Source: Phytohabitans aurantiacus (GTDB lineage: Bacteria > Actinomycetota > Actinomycetes > Mycobacteriales > Micromonosporaceae). From it: a DNA stretch of 64,000 bases. The notes under the pieces were generated by a model that saw nothing but the letters and a program-made list of their open reading frames with translations, ran no database searches and had not been told where the DNA came from. The number at the start of each line of letters is the position of its first letter. Within the stretch, counting starts at the first letter, position 1. Shown piece after piece: positions 1 through 7,811 of this stretch. The stretch covers positions 89,368 to 153,367 of the forward strand of contig NZ_BSDI01000018.1 of assembly GCF_027923225.1 (NCBI RefSeq), written 5' to 3'. Made by a program: the position numbers and the translations under genes.

Positions 1-882
1 GCCGGGCTGATAGTGGTCCTCGTCGCGGCCGCGCTCGCCGTCACCGGTGCCCGTGGCCGGCGACTCACTTTGGCCGGCGCCGCTGGCCTCGCCGTCGCCG
101 TCCTCGCGGGATCCGCGCAGTACCTTCCGGTGAGCGACGCGGTGAAGAAGGCCAGCCTCGACGCCGTCGAGCGCCCGGCCGGCATGCAGACCTGCCGCAC
201 CATCGACCAGGTCACGTACTGCGCGTTCGACGACTTCGCCCCGTGGATCGACGGGTGGGACACCGTGGTTCGCGGCGTGCTGCGCGGGGTCCCCGAGCAG
301 GAGGCGCGCAAGCCGCTCGCCGTCCGGCAGCGAGTGTCCACAGACGACAACCGGTCGAATGGCTTCGTGAGCGGCCCGGAAGACCGCGCCAAGGTGGCCG
401 AGGTGTGGAAACGCGTCGACGATGCGGCCGGCACGCCGAACGCGGTGACGGTGGGCACCCGCTGGGGTGAGGGGGAGGACGAGGCCGGCTTCGCGGGTCG
501 GGTGGCGTTCGAGGTCGTGGCGCGCAAGGGCCCCGGTGTGGACGGAGTCATCTGCGGCACGCGGGGCGTCCTGGTCGGCTGGCTAGCCGGGCAGGCCACG
601 CCGCTGGCCGCGGAAGGTCTGCGCGAGATCGACGCCAGCAGCACGGGCGGGGTGTGGTTCTTCGACCGGAGCTTCAACACCTTCATCTCGGTGTCCGATC
701 GGGAGATGGCGGTGGCAAAGGCGCTGCTGAAACGGCCCGCCGCCGAGGTCGCCGAGACGGTCAAGCGCTCGTGGGCCGAGCTGAGCGCGGCCGGCACGCC
801 CACCGAGCGCGCCGGCGAGCTCTTCGGCGTACCGGTACCCCCGCAGGAGCCGGAGGGGGAGCGCAGCGTATGTATGGAGTGA
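1..882 (+). CDS. C-terminal part of a membrane-anchored protein (5' end outside window)
   Basis: The frame is open from base 1, so the true start lies before the window; the first possible internal start is GTG at 13. The visible part begins with hydrophobic stretches, each followed by an Arg-rich turn (about residues 1-15 and 25-40), then a soluble domain of about 240 residues with a Cys pair (CRTIDQVTYC) and the motif DDFAPWIDGW. The tail reads like the C-terminal lobe of hypothetical proteins that accompany actinobacterial ABC-2 type permeases. That is a family impression, not a proven match. Its stop overlaps the next gene by 13 bp, so the two are translationally coupled. Confidence 0.6.
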   Translation, partial: AGLIVVLVAAALAVTGARGRRLTLAGAAGLAVAVLAGSAQYLPVSDAVKKASLDAVERPAGMQTCRTIDQVTYCAFDDFAPWIDGWDTVVRGVLRGVPEQEARKPLAVRQRVSTDDNRSNGFVSGPEDRAKVAEVWKRVDDAAGTPNAVTVGTRWGEGEDEAGFAGRVAFEVVARKGPGVDGVICGTRGVLVGWLAGQATPLAAEGLREIDASSTGGVWFFDRSFNTFISVSDREMAVAKALLKRPAAEVAETVKRSWAELSAAGTPTERAGELFGVPVPPQEPEGERSVCME

Positions 883-1568
883 CAGCTCGGGCCGTACCAG
901 CGCTGCTGGCGCCGACCGCGCGGGCGATGAGTTGGCTGCCGTTCCTGGCGGCAGCCGGCTTCGGCCTGGTGATCGTCGCCGTCCCGGCGGCCATGACCGT
1001 GGTGCTGTCCGACGAAGACCTGATCCGGCTGCTGCGCCTCGCGGGGCTGTGCGGCGCCGTCGGCGTCGCGTTCCTCCTGGACGACCCGGCGGCCCGCGTG
1101 ATCGCCACCGTGCCGACGCCCCGCGTGGTCCGCCACGCCGTCCGCGCGGCAGTGGCACTCGTCGCGGCGGCCCTGTGGTGGGTCGCCGTCGTCGCGATCA
1201 CGGTCGCTGGCGCCGACAAGGAGGTCGCCGCCCACCTACCCGTGTGGGACGCCAGCCTGGAGGCGGTGGCCTTCGCGAGCGCCGCCCTGGCACTGGCGGC
1301 CGCCCGGTCACGCGGGAGCGGAGCCGGCGCGGGCGTGGTCGCCGCGCCGGCCGTCCTGGTCCTCGCGTTGCTGCTGAGCCGCCTGCCGGAGCGGCTGGCG
1401 ATGCTGGTCGCGCCCGGCGATCCGCGGTCGGACGCCGCTCACGACCGGTGGGCCGCGCTGCTGGCACTGGCGATCGCCGGCCTGCTGTGGGCCGGTCACG
1501 AGCCGGTCAGCGCACGCCGCTTCAGAGGACAGGGTTTCCGTACATCTCGCCGAGCGGATCCGCGATGA
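870..1568 (+). CDS. Multi-pass membrane protein, probably operon partner of the upstream protein
   Basis: This is a 232-residue protein with about six hydrophobic segments (roughly 20-45, 50-67, 85-112, 122-142, 150-170, 198-218) and short Arg-rich loops. ATG at 870 was chosen because GGAGGGGGAG lies 9 nt upstream, inside the end of the preceding gene, and because the hydrophobic pattern begins right after it; longer frames upstream are read-through of the neighbour. No catalytic motif is visible. The tight overlap suggests a permease-like subunit made together with the preceding protein. Its 3' end overlaps the convergent VOC gene by about 47 bp. Confidence 0.6.
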   Translation: MYGVTARAVPALLAPTARAMSWLPFLAAAGFGLVIVAVPAAMTVVLSDEDLIRLLRLAGLCGAVGVAFLLDDPAARVIATVPTPRVVRHAVRAAVALVAAALWWVAVVAITVAGADKEVAAHLPVWDASLEAVAFASAALALAAARSRGSGAGAGVVAAPAVLVLALLLSRLPERLAMLVAPGDPRSDAAHDRWAALLALAIAGLLWAGHEPVSARRFRGQGFRTSRRADPR

Positions 1569-2007
1569 GCTCGACCCGCGCGCCGTCCGGGTCCTTGAAG
1601 TAGATCGACGTCCCGCTCTCCAGCAGGTACTCCACGCCCGCTTCGTCGAGCTTGCGGCGCAGATGGTCCCACCGGTCCGGCTCGACGGAGATGGCGACGT
1701 GGTGCAGGCCGCCCAGCACCTCCGCGTACGGGCCGAGGTCGAGGCCGGGGAAGTCGAAGAACGCGAGCAGGTTGCCGTTTCCGATGTCGAAGAAGAAGTG
1801 GTTCGAGCCCCGGTAGTCGCGGTTCTCGAAGATCTCGGTGAGCGGAAACTCCAGTACACCCTGGTAGAACTCGACCGTCCGCCGTACGTCCGAGCTGAGC
1901 AGCGCGACGTGGTGCACGCCGCGCGCGCTGCTCACCGGCCGGTCGGCCCGCAGGTACTCCTTGCGGATCTCGTCCCGGTCGGCGTCGATCGCCGCGTAGT
2001 CCGTCAT
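1522..2007 (-). CDS. VOC-superfamily (glyoxalase/extradiol-dioxygenase fold) protein
   Basis: The 161-residue protein has two beta-alpha-beta-beta-beta halves typical of the vicinal oxygen chelate fold. A first metal-ligand-type His lies in GVHHVALLSSD (near residue 32) and a second in LHHVAISVE (near 101). An acidic ligand is near the C-terminus in SIYFKDPDGARVELI. This is the arrangement of single-domain VOC dioxygenase- or lyase-like enzymes; the substrate cannot be read. ATG at 2007 has AGGGG a few bases upstream. It lies 11 nt behind the DinB-type gene, so the two form one transcript. Confidence 0.8.
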   Translation of the reverse strand: MTDYAAIDADRDEIRKEYLRADRPVSSARGVHHVALLSSDVRRTVEFYQGVLEFPLTEIFENRDYRGSNHFFFDIGNGNLLAFFDFPGLDLGPYAEVLGGLHHVAISVEPDRWDHLRRKLDEAGVEYLLESGTSIYFKDPDGARVELIADPLGEMYGNPVL

Positions 2008-2018
2008 CGCTAACCCCT

Positions 2019-2837
2019 TCAGATACGGAAGAACAAGTTGAGGTACCGGTCGGCCACCGCCACATCGCCGGTGATCGTGCCGGCGTTGCTGCGCCCGAAC
2101 GCGGTCAGCACGAAGCTTCCCGGGTCGAAGTCGAGCGTCGCCGGCAGGTCGTCGACCGCGCCCGGCTCGTACGCCAGCCCACCCGGACCGGCGGTGATCC
2201 GCCAGGAGCCGGCGTTGTTGCCGCCGTTGATCCGCACGCCGATCCGGCACTCCTCGGCGCCGGCGGGCGGGGTGGTGGTCGACTGCCACAGGATGAACAT
2301 GAACGGCACCAGCAGGTCGGCGGCGTCGCCGCTCAGGCCGTGCGCCCGGCCGGTGCCCTGCCGGATGTCCCACGAGTGCACGCCGTAGTCCATGAGCTGG
2401 AAGGTCGGATAGAAGAACGCTGGCAGTGGCCCCATGTACTTGTGCGGCACGACGAGCCCACGCCACTCGTCCGGCCCGAGCGCCTCGCACATCTCCATCA
2501 GCCTGTCGAAGTCACCGCGCAGCCGCCCGATCGCCTCATCCTGGTTGAGCGAACGCAACGCCTTGGCACCGTCATCCAACGCGGTCTGCATGACCCGCAC
2601 GCCGAGCGCCGCCGGCACCTGCCCGCCGCCGCGCACCGCGTCGAAACCCACGAAGTAGCTCTCGGTAACGTCGATGATGTGGCCGACGAGGTCGCGCACC
2701 TCCCACCCCGGGCAGGCGGTGGGCGCCGTCCAGCGGTCCGGGTCGCCGGCGAGCGCGAGAAACCGCTCGGCCTCGCCACGGACCACACGGAGCAGGTTGT
2801 CTTTGGCCTCGTATGTCGTGGCGTCCCAAGTGGACAT
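2019..2837 (-). CDS. Maleylpyruvate isomerase-like, mycothiol-dependent (DinB-fold) protein
   Basis: The 272-residue protein begins with the DinB/MDMPI helical-bundle signature: CPGWEVRDLVGHIIDVTESY (residues about 43-62) carries a metal-binding His. Members of this actinobacterial family bind a divalent metal and use, or are thought to use, mycothiol as thiol cofactor. The C-terminal half (about 170-272) fits the MDMPI C-terminal / SCP2-like domain. The start is set by GGGAGG 6 nt before ATG. The VOC gene 11 nt downstream is a natural partner for aromatic or alpha-keto acid handling, but the substrate is unknown. Confidence 0.8.
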   Translation of the reverse strand: MSTWDATTYEAKDNLLRVVRGEAERFLALAGDPDRWTAPTACPGWEVRDLVGHIIDVTESYFVGFDAVRGGGQVPAALGVRVMQTALDDGAKALRSLNQDEAIGRLRGDFDRLMEMCEALGPDEWRGLVVPHKYMGPLPAFFYPTFQLMDYGVHSWDIRQGTGRAHGLSGDAADLLVPFMFILWQSTTTPPAGAEECRIGVRINGGNNAGSWRITAGPGGLAYEPGAVDDLPATLDFDPGSFVLTAFGRSNAGTITGDVAVADRYLNLFFRI

Positions 2838-2901
2838 GACTACCTCCCGCCTCCGCGATCGCGAGCAGGCGGGGCCACCGGCCCGCGTTTATTCAAATTT
2901 A

Positions 2902-2930
2902 AAGGTAATCGACAGTATTACGCAGGTCAA
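2902..2930 (-). promoter_or_regulatory. Sigma-70-type promoter of the DinB-VOC operon
   Basis: On the minus strand TTGACC (2925-2930) is followed after exactly 17 nt by TACCTT (2902-2907), in an AT-rich island unlike its surroundings. The predicted start lies about 55-60 nt before the ATG at 2837, which also has a good Shine-Dalgarno sequence. Confidence 0.6.
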
Positions 2931-2982
2931 CAAATGGCGCTGTGAACGGTACGACCCGCAGGTCGATGTTGGGTCGTTCGGC

Positions 2983-3069
2983 GAGCGGCGGTCTTGCGCG
3001 CGGCGGGCGTCGCGGTAGCTCGGATCTCGGTGTTGGTTCTGGGCTTGTGTCGCTGGGCTGCGTCGATCA
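2983..3069 (+). repeat. Repeat family B, copy 1
   Basis: An ~87-bp block beginning GAGCGGCGGTCTTGCGCG and ending at the GATCAAGG of the neighbouring palindromic element. It recurs at about 90 percent identity, inverted, at 13897-13985, and partly in direct orientation at 14106-14187. It contains no plausible gene. Confidence 0.8.
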
Positions 3070-3145
3070 AGGGCATTCGCATGGATCAAGGGCGAATGCA
3101 CGTGGAAATGAGATCGAACCGCGCGCATTTGTCCTTGATCGGCGT
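3062..3145 (+). repeat. Palindromic intergenic element (family A), forward copy
   Basis: Carries the family layout: a GATCAAGGGCATTCGC side arm, a left arm GATCAAGGGCGAATGCACG, a ~19-nt loop and a right arm. Here the right arm is mutated (GCGCATTTGTCCTTGATC). It sits between the DUF1304 gene and the DinB-VOC promoter. The remainder of 2838-3232 holds only this element, family B copy 1 and the promoter. Confidence 0.85.
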
Positions 3146-3232
3146 GTGGGGGGTGGCGGCACGCCGTCGCGGGCGGGCGGCGGCATCGGGGAGAGGGCGG
3201 GCGCGGGACGTCGCCGCTGGCGCGGCGGGGCC

Positions 3233-3607
3233 TCATAGGAACGCGAGCGCCACCGCGATGAGTGGCGCCAGTCCCTGGATCGCCGCCGCCCGCACCATCT
3301 TCGGGTTGCTGGCCAGCAGCACGAGCGCCGCGCCGAGCATGCTGGCGCACGCGAACACCACGACCGCCCGGCCGGCCGAGTCGGGCCCGGTCCACACCAC
3401 GAGCAGGCCGCCGAGGGCGCCCAGTGCCAGGAAGAGGTTGTAGAAGCCCTGGTTGAACGCCCACGGCCGCACCGCGGGCAGGTCGCTCGCCTTGACGCCG
3501 AACGTGCCGTGGACGGCCGGTCGGGCGAACAGCACGCTCTCCATCGTGAAGATCATGATGTGGATCAGCCCGGCGATCAGGGCGGCGACCTGCGCGATTA
3601 CGTTCAT
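3233..3607 (-). CDS. DUF1304-family small integral membrane protein
   Basis: This 124-residue protein has four hydrophobic segments and the typical DUF1304 sequence IAGLIHIMIFTMESVLF followed by NQGFYNLFLALGA, both family hallmarks. The function of the family is unknown. ATG at 3607 was chosen because the family starts at this methionine; longer upstream frames run into the NPP1 gene. A GACAAT -10-like box at 3614-3619 lies 6 nt before the ATG, so it may be transcribed leaderless as well as by read-through from the NPP1 gene 10 nt upstream. Confidence 0.85.
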   Translation of the reverse strand: MNVIAQVAALIAGLIHIMIFTMESVLFARPAVHGTFGVKASDLPAVRPWAFNQGFYNLFLALGALGGLLVVWTGPDSAGRAVVVFACASMLGAALVLLASNPKMVRAAAIQGLAPLIAVALAFL

Positions 3608-3617
3608 GCGGTGATTG

Positions 3618-4376
3618 TCACCCATGGGGGTCGAACGCGATGCCGGACGGCAGGGCGCGTTCGAGCATGCCGTTGAACCGGCTGTCCTTGAGGTCGAAGA
3701 GGGCGCTGCCGAAGTTGGCGTTGCTGAGGGGGTCGCGGACGCCCGCGGGGTACCCGTTCCAGCCGACCAGCGTCGGGTACTGCCAGGCGCCGTAGTGGTT
3801 CTCCGCCGGCTCGTCGCTGGCGTTGCCGAGGCGGAAGGCGTGCGACCCGGCGCCGTCCTTGTGGTACACGATCTTGGGGTGGGTGCCGTCCCAGCGGACC
3901 GCGCTGCTGGCGTGGACCGCGAAGTCACCGTGGGCCGATGTGGACACGTACCGCGCCTGGTCGGCCTGCACCCACACGACGACGTGCTCCCAGTCGTGGC
4001 GATGGCCGCTCTCGATGTTGGCCAGGACCTGGTCCTTCTCGAAGTAGAGGGCGTACGCGTAGGCGCACCAGCCGTTGTTGCACTTGTAGCGTGCGTACCC
4101 GTTGGTGTTGTCCAGGTCGTACTGGTCGCGGCACTGTCCGTTGAGTGCGCCGGTGGGCTTGAGGCCGCCGTTCAGCGTGCCGGTGGGACCGATGGCGGGG
4201 GTGGGGTAGCAGCCGTCGGTGTCGTAGTCGTACGCCGGCTGCCACCTCTGCTCGACCGCTTCGGCGTTGCCGGGCAGCTTCGCTGGCGGGGCGGCGAGGG
4301 CGGTACCCGCGGTCACGAGCACCAGAGCCATGGCGCTGCCCGCGACGAACAGCGGTCTGAGCACCTGTCTAGCCAT
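3618..4376 (-). CDS. Secreted NPP1 / NLP-family (necrosis-inducing) protein
   Basis: The protein has 252 residues with a Sec signal peptide (about 1-29, cut after ALAA). The mature part contains GHRHDWE at residues 124-130, the diagnostic heptapeptide of NPP1 (necrosis- and ethylene-inducing peptide 1-like) proteins, where the acidic and His residues hold a divalent cation. Four Cys (C56, C82, C99, C104) could pair. NLPs are cytolysins acting on plant sphingolipids; they occur in oomycetes, fungi and some soil bacteria, where many are not toxic. ATG 4376 has AAGGAG 8 nt upstream. Which plant or microbial membrane it meets, if any, is open. Confidence 0.88.
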   Translation of the reverse strand: MARQVLRPLFVAGSAMALVLVTAGTALAAPPAKLPGNAEAVEQRWQPAYDYDTDGCYPTPAIGPTGTLNGGLKPTGALNGQCRDQYDLDNTNGYARYKCNNGWCAYAYALYFEKDQVLANIESGHRHDWEHVVVWVQADQARYVSTSAHGDFAVHASSAVRWDGTHPKIVYHKDGAGSHAFRLGNASDEPAENHYGAWQYPTLVGWNGYPAGVRDPLSNANFGSALFDLKDSRFNGMLERALPSGIAFDPHG

Positions 4377-4517
4377 ACAAGAATCTCCTTCGCGTTTGAC
4401 CCGTGGTGCGAAAGAGTGTCGCTGGTAGAGGGCATGTAGCGCTAGTGGCAAATCCCTCTATGTCGCGAACCGTCAGACACCGTCCGCCCACCGTTCACGC
4501 GGGTCCATGATTGAACC

Positions 4518-5318
4518 GTGCTGACGCAGGTTCACTCCCTGTCCGCGCGGCTCGACAGCGCGTCCTGCGCGGAGGCGGTGCCGTGCCGCTCCGCGCCGTA
4601 CCTGCGGCCGTACGTCGCCGGGTACGCGGGGTTTCGGGCCGGCGCCGTCGCACCCTTCGTGCGGCGGCTGCTGCCGCTGAACTTCACCACGCTCATCGTC
4701 GACTTCGCCGGCCCGAGCCGCCTCGCGACCGGTCCGCGCGCCACCCCGCTGCTCTACGGCGAGCCGGCCTGGCGGCACGGGGTGTCGATCGGGCTCACGC
4801 CGGCCGGTGTCCACGCGCTTCTGGACGCGCCGGCTGCGGCGATGGTCGGTGAGGTGGTGCCGCTGGACGCTGTGCTGGGGCGAGACGGTGACAGGCTTGC
4901 CGACCGGCTCGGGGAGCTGCCGGACTGGCGGTCGCGCTTCGCCGCCCTCGACGCGTGGTTCACGGGACGGTTGAATGTGGACGGTGAGCGCACCATTGTG
5001 GACCGTGCCTGGTGGCGGCTGCAGCAAGGCGATCGGCTCACGATCGGCGGTCTCGCCAACGAACTCGGCGTGAGCCAGCGGTACCTCCAAATTGGATTCA
5101 AAAAGCGCATCGGCCTACCGCCAAAGACGGTCGCGCGCATTGCACGGTTTCAACGGTCATTGGGCGCGCTGGCCGCACCATCGGCCACGGTCGCGGCGGT
5201 TGCCGCGTCCGCGTACACGGATCAGTCCCATTTTCACCGCGAGACACGTGCGCTCGCGGGCGTGACCCCCGCGGAGCTGTTCGCGTTTGTCCAAGACGCA
5301 CTGTCGCGACGCGACTAG
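4518..5318 (+). CDS. AraC-family transcriptional regulator
   Basis: The 266-residue protein has an N-terminal sensor domain of about 150 residues and a C-terminal double helix-turn-helix: LTIGGLANELGVSQRYLQIGFKKRIGLPPKTVARIARF, then a second motif ending in TDQSHFHRETRALAGVTPAEL. The domain order and the short Tyr/Phe-rich N-terminus resemble the DUF6597-AraC type. GTG 4518 is the likely start: CATGAT at 4506-4511 lies 6 nt before it, a leaderless-promoter layout. The SDR gene starts 10 bp downstream and is a likely target or partner. Confidence 0.85.
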   Translation: MLTQVHSLSARLDSASCAEAVPCRSAPYLRPYVAGYAGFRAGAVAPFVRRLLPLNFTTLIVDFAGPSRLATGPRATPLLYGEPAWRHGVSIGLTPAGVHALLDAPAAAMVGEVVPLDAVLGRDGDRLADRLGELPDWRSRFAALDAWFTGRLNVDGERTIVDRAWWRLQQGDRLTIGGLANELGVSQRYLQIGFKKRIGLPPKTVARIARFQRSLGALAAPSATVAAVAASAYTDQSHFHRETRALAGVTPAELFAFVQDALSRRD

Positions 5319-5327
5319 CGTCGCGGC

Positions 5328-6026
5328 ATGATCTTTTCGGGAAAGACGGCGCTCGTCACCGGCGGCTCGCGGGGGATCGGCCGCGCCGTCGTGCGCCGGC
5401 TCACCGCCGGCGGCGCGCGGGTCGTGTTCGGTTTCAAGGAGCGCGCGGACGAGCTTGACGGTGCCGTCGCTGTCCGCGCCGATCAGGAAGACTTGGGTAC
5501 CGTCGACGCGTTACTGGAAGCCGTTGGCGACCGCCTCGACATCCTCGTCAACAACGCGGCCATCAACCCGCCGACCGCTCTGGCCGACATCACGGGCGAG
5601 GAGTTCGACCGCGTGATGACGGTAAACGTGAAGTACCCACTGCTGTTGATGCGGCGCGGTGCGGCGCGGATGCCCGACAACGGCCGGATCATCAACATCT
5701 CCACGCTCAACACCGCGATCCCGGCGCCGGGCCTCGCGCTCTACTGCGCGAGTAAGGCCGCGCTGGAACAGGTGACAAAGGTGGCCGCGCGCGAGTTGGG
5801 CGACCGAGGCATCACCGCCAACGTGGTCTCGCCCGGCGCCACCGACACCGACATGTTCCGCGACACCAACCCGCCGGGGGCGGCCGAGCAGACGGCCGCG
5901 TTCACGGCTCTGCGGCGCCTCGGCCGGCCGGAGGACATCGCGAACGTCGTCGCGCTTCTCGCCAGCCCGGACGGGCAGTGGATCACCGGGCAGAACATTC
6001 GCGCGACCGGCGGCCTGATCCTCTGA
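5328..6026 (+). CDS. SDR-family oxidoreductase (classical, FabG-like)
   Basis: The protein has 232 residues. TGGSRGIG (residues 11-18) is the nucleotide-binding glycine motif and NNAA (75-78) stabilises the central sheet. The catalytic triad is complete: S125, Y139 and K143 in YCASK. It should therefore be an active NAD(P)H-dependent ketoreductase or alcohol dehydrogenase of unknown substrate. TAGCGT at 5316-5321 lies 6 nt before the ATG, so it can be expressed from its own leaderless promoter as well as with the AraC gene 10 bp upstream. Confidence 0.88.
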   Translation: MIFSGKTALVTGGSRGIGRAVVRRLTAGGARVVFGFKERADELDGAVAVRADQEDLGTVDALLEAVGDRLDILVNNAAINPPTALADITGEEFDRVMTVNVKYPLLLMRRGAARMPDNGRIINISTLNTAIPAPGLALYCASKAALEQVTKVAARELGDRGITANVVSPGATDTDMFRDTNPPGAAEQTAAFTALRRLGRPEDIANVVALLASPDGQWITGQNIRATGGLIL

Positions 6027-6068
6027 AGTAGGACCAAAGCTGACCTACATGACGCATACCGTTGACGC

Positions 6069-6530
6069 ATGAACGTTGTTCCGGATGGCTACCACACCGT
6101 CACCCCGTGGGTGATCTCCCGCGGCCACACCGCCGCGATCATCGAGTTCGTCGTCGCGGTCTTCGACGCCACCGACCTGGGCAGGGTCGGCGAGGACGGC
6201 AACATCGGCCACGCCGAGGTGCGCATCGGCGACTCGGTCGTCATGCTGTTCGACCGCCCAGATTGGACGGACCGCCCGGCGTTCCTGCGGGTGTACGTCG
6301 CGGACGACGCCGACGTGCTGCGACGAGCGGTGGAGCGCGGCGCCGCCGTCGTCACCGAGCCGACCGAGCTGTTCTGGGGCGATCGGGTGAGCCGGTTCCT
6401 CGACCCGTTCGGCAACCTGTGGTGGATCCACCAGCGCGTCGCCGAGCCGACCGAGGAGGAGATCGGCCGCCGCCTGGCAGACCCGCAGTTCGTCAAGGCC
6501 ATGGACTACGTGGCGAGCGCCCAGTTCTAA
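6069..6530 (+). CDS. VOC-family protein, PhnB/glyoxalase-like
   Basis: A 153-residue single-domain VOC protein. The pattern VTPWVISRGHTAAIIEFVVAVFDATDLGRV with GHAEVRIGDSVVMLFD and FLDPFGNLWWIHQRV matches the PhnB-like branch of glyoxalase/bleomycin-resistance proteins. The paired WWIHQ and C-terminal TEEEIGRR are common there. The metal-ligand Glu is not obvious, so activity is uncertain. TACCGT at 6057-6062 is 6 nt before the ATG (leaderless layout). It ends in a strong hairpin shared with the convergent reductase. Confidence 0.85.
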   Translation: MNVVPDGYHTVTPWVISRGHTAAIIEFVVAVFDATDLGRVGEDGNIGHAEVRIGDSVVMLFDRPDWTDRPAFLRVYVADDADVLRRAVERGAAVVTEPTELFWGDRVSRFLDPFGNLWWIHQRVAEPTEEEIGRRLADPQFVKAMDYVASAQF

Positions 6531-6533
6531 CGG

Positions 6534-6605
6534 CGCCCGCCCCTTTTCGCCCTTGATCGATGCAGATCTCCTTGATCGACGAAGGGCGAGAGCCGGGGGC
6601 GGGCG
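6534..6605. terminator. Two-step bidirectional hairpin between convergent genes
   Basis: The outer stem CGCCCGCCCC (6534-6543) pairs with 6596-6605 and the inner stem CGCCCTT (6548-6554) pairs with 6582-6588. The loop is the degenerate family A element, so a remnant of the repeat has become part of the terminator. Confidence 0.6.
6546..6583 (-). repeat. Family A element, partial copy
   Basis: Only the right arm (TTCGCCCTTGATC) plus the side arm ending CCTTGATCGACG is preserved, in reverse orientation. It lies between the convergent VOC and reductase genes. Confidence 0.7.
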
Positions 6606-6615
6606 TGTGCGGGCC

Positions 6616-7212
6616 CTAGCGGACCACGCGATAGGCGATGTGGGTTACGCCGTCACCTTCGACCAGGGAGATGGGGCCCTCGAACTCGACCGGGGCACCG
6701 GCGATCTGGCCGAAGAACGGGATGCCGCTGCCCAGCAGCACGGGCACCAGGTCGACGTGTACCTCGTCGAGCAGGCCGGCATCCAGCGCCTGCCGGGCGA
6801 TCGTGCCGCCGTTGAGGCCCACCTCCTTGCCGCCGGCAAGTTCCTTGGCCTTGGCCACGGCGTCTTCGATGCCGGTCGACACGAAGACGAAGTTCTCGTC
6901 GTCTTCCGGCCGGTCGGCGGGGCGCTCGTGCGTGAGGACCACGGTCGGCGTGTCCAACGGGTGCCGGCCGCCCCACCCGTTGGTGATGTTGTACAGCGTG
7001 CGGCCCACCACCAGCGCCCCAAGCCGCTCGGTCAGCTTGCGCAGGTGTTCAGCGCTGGCCGCCGAGGTGCGGAACGTCATCTTGGGATTGCCGGTGGGGG
7101 TCTCGACATCGCCCCGGTTGTACCACTTGAACAGGTAGTCGAACCCGTCGTGATTCGGGCCGGCGATGAAGCCGTCGAGGGACATCGTCGCGCCGGTGGT
7201 CACCTTGCTCAT
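6616..7212 (-). CDS. Dihydrofolate-reductase-like (RibD C-terminal domain) protein
   Basis: The 198-residue protein begins TTGATMSLDGFIAGPNHD, the start of the stand-alone RibD_C/DHFR-fold family. ALVVGRTLYN and VGLNGGTIARQALDAGLLDEVHVDLVPVLLGSGIPFF are the expected NADPH-binding and strand motifs. Such proteins are presumed NADPH-dependent reductases of unknown substrate; they are not the housekeeping DHFR. ATG 7212 is preceded by GAAGGGAA about 8 nt upstream. Confidence 0.85.
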   Translation of the reverse strand: MSKVTTGATMSLDGFIAGPNHDGFDYLFKWYNRGDVETPTGNPKMTFRTSAASAEHLRKLTERLGALVVGRTLYNITNGWGGRHPLDTPTVVLTHERPADRPEDDENFVFVSTGIEDAVAKAKELAGGKEVGLNGGTIARQALDAGLLDEVHVDLVPVLLGSGIPFFGQIAGAPVEFEGPISLVEGDGVTHIAYRVVR

Positions 7213-7572
7213 CGGTCAGTTCCCTTCGTCAGGTGTCTGTCTACCGAAGCGTCGTCCGGCGCGTGCCCGATTCGACACGGCAATATGTGACTACAGTCAC
7301 CTGTTGATCGGCGACGGCGTTGGGCATCGTCGTCCGCTTGGGCCCGGGCCGCGGCGACGGCTGCGGGCTGCGAGCTGCGGGCGCCCGCTGCCCGCGTCCG
7401 GCGGCCGTCAAGATCGAGGGATGCGGCAAGAACGGGGATAACGCGGCCTCAACCTCGCCCGGACAGCGCGAAAACCCGGAAAATGCTGTATCCCCGCGCC
7501 GGCGTGGCGGGCTCCAGCGCGTCGAAGGAGCGGGGTCGGTGCGGGCGTCGCAAAGGGCGCGGCCGGCGGCCG

Positions 7573-7655
7573 CCGATCAAGGGCATTCGCATCGATCAAG
7601 GGCGAACGCACGCGGAAAAGAGATCAAAGCACGTGCATTCGCCCTTGATCGGCGG
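7573..7655 (+). repeat. Family A palindromic element, forward copy (near-consensus)
   Basis: Side arm GATCAAGGGCATTCGC, then left arm GATCAAGGGCGAACGCACG, loop CGGAAAAGAGATCAAAG, right arm ACGTGCATTCGCCCTTGATC. It is the main recognisable item in the 600-bp gap 7213-7811. Confidence 0.9.
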
Positions 7656-7659
7656 GCAG

Positions 7660-7790
7660 AGCGGGTGGCGGCGCGGCGCAGCGCAGCGGGGCGGCGGCGC
7701 GGCGCAGCGGGGCGGGCGGAGCGGGCGGCGGCGCGGCGCGGCGCAGCGGGGCGGGGGAGAGTGGGTGGCGGCGTGGCGGGCGAGCCCCCG
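7660..7790. repeat. Low-complexity GCGGCGCGGCGCAGCGGGGCGG tract
   Basis: Irregular tandem repetition of GGCGCAGCGGGGCGG-like units just after the palindromic element. No coding or regulatory signal is visible here. The short frames across it are products of the repeat. Confidence 0.6.
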
Positions 7791-7811
7791 GTGGGGCGGG
7801 GCGGGCGTTAG

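Noticed and set aside
2838..3232. A gene in the gap
   Set aside because: All frames cross the promoter and repeats and change composition; no family similarity.
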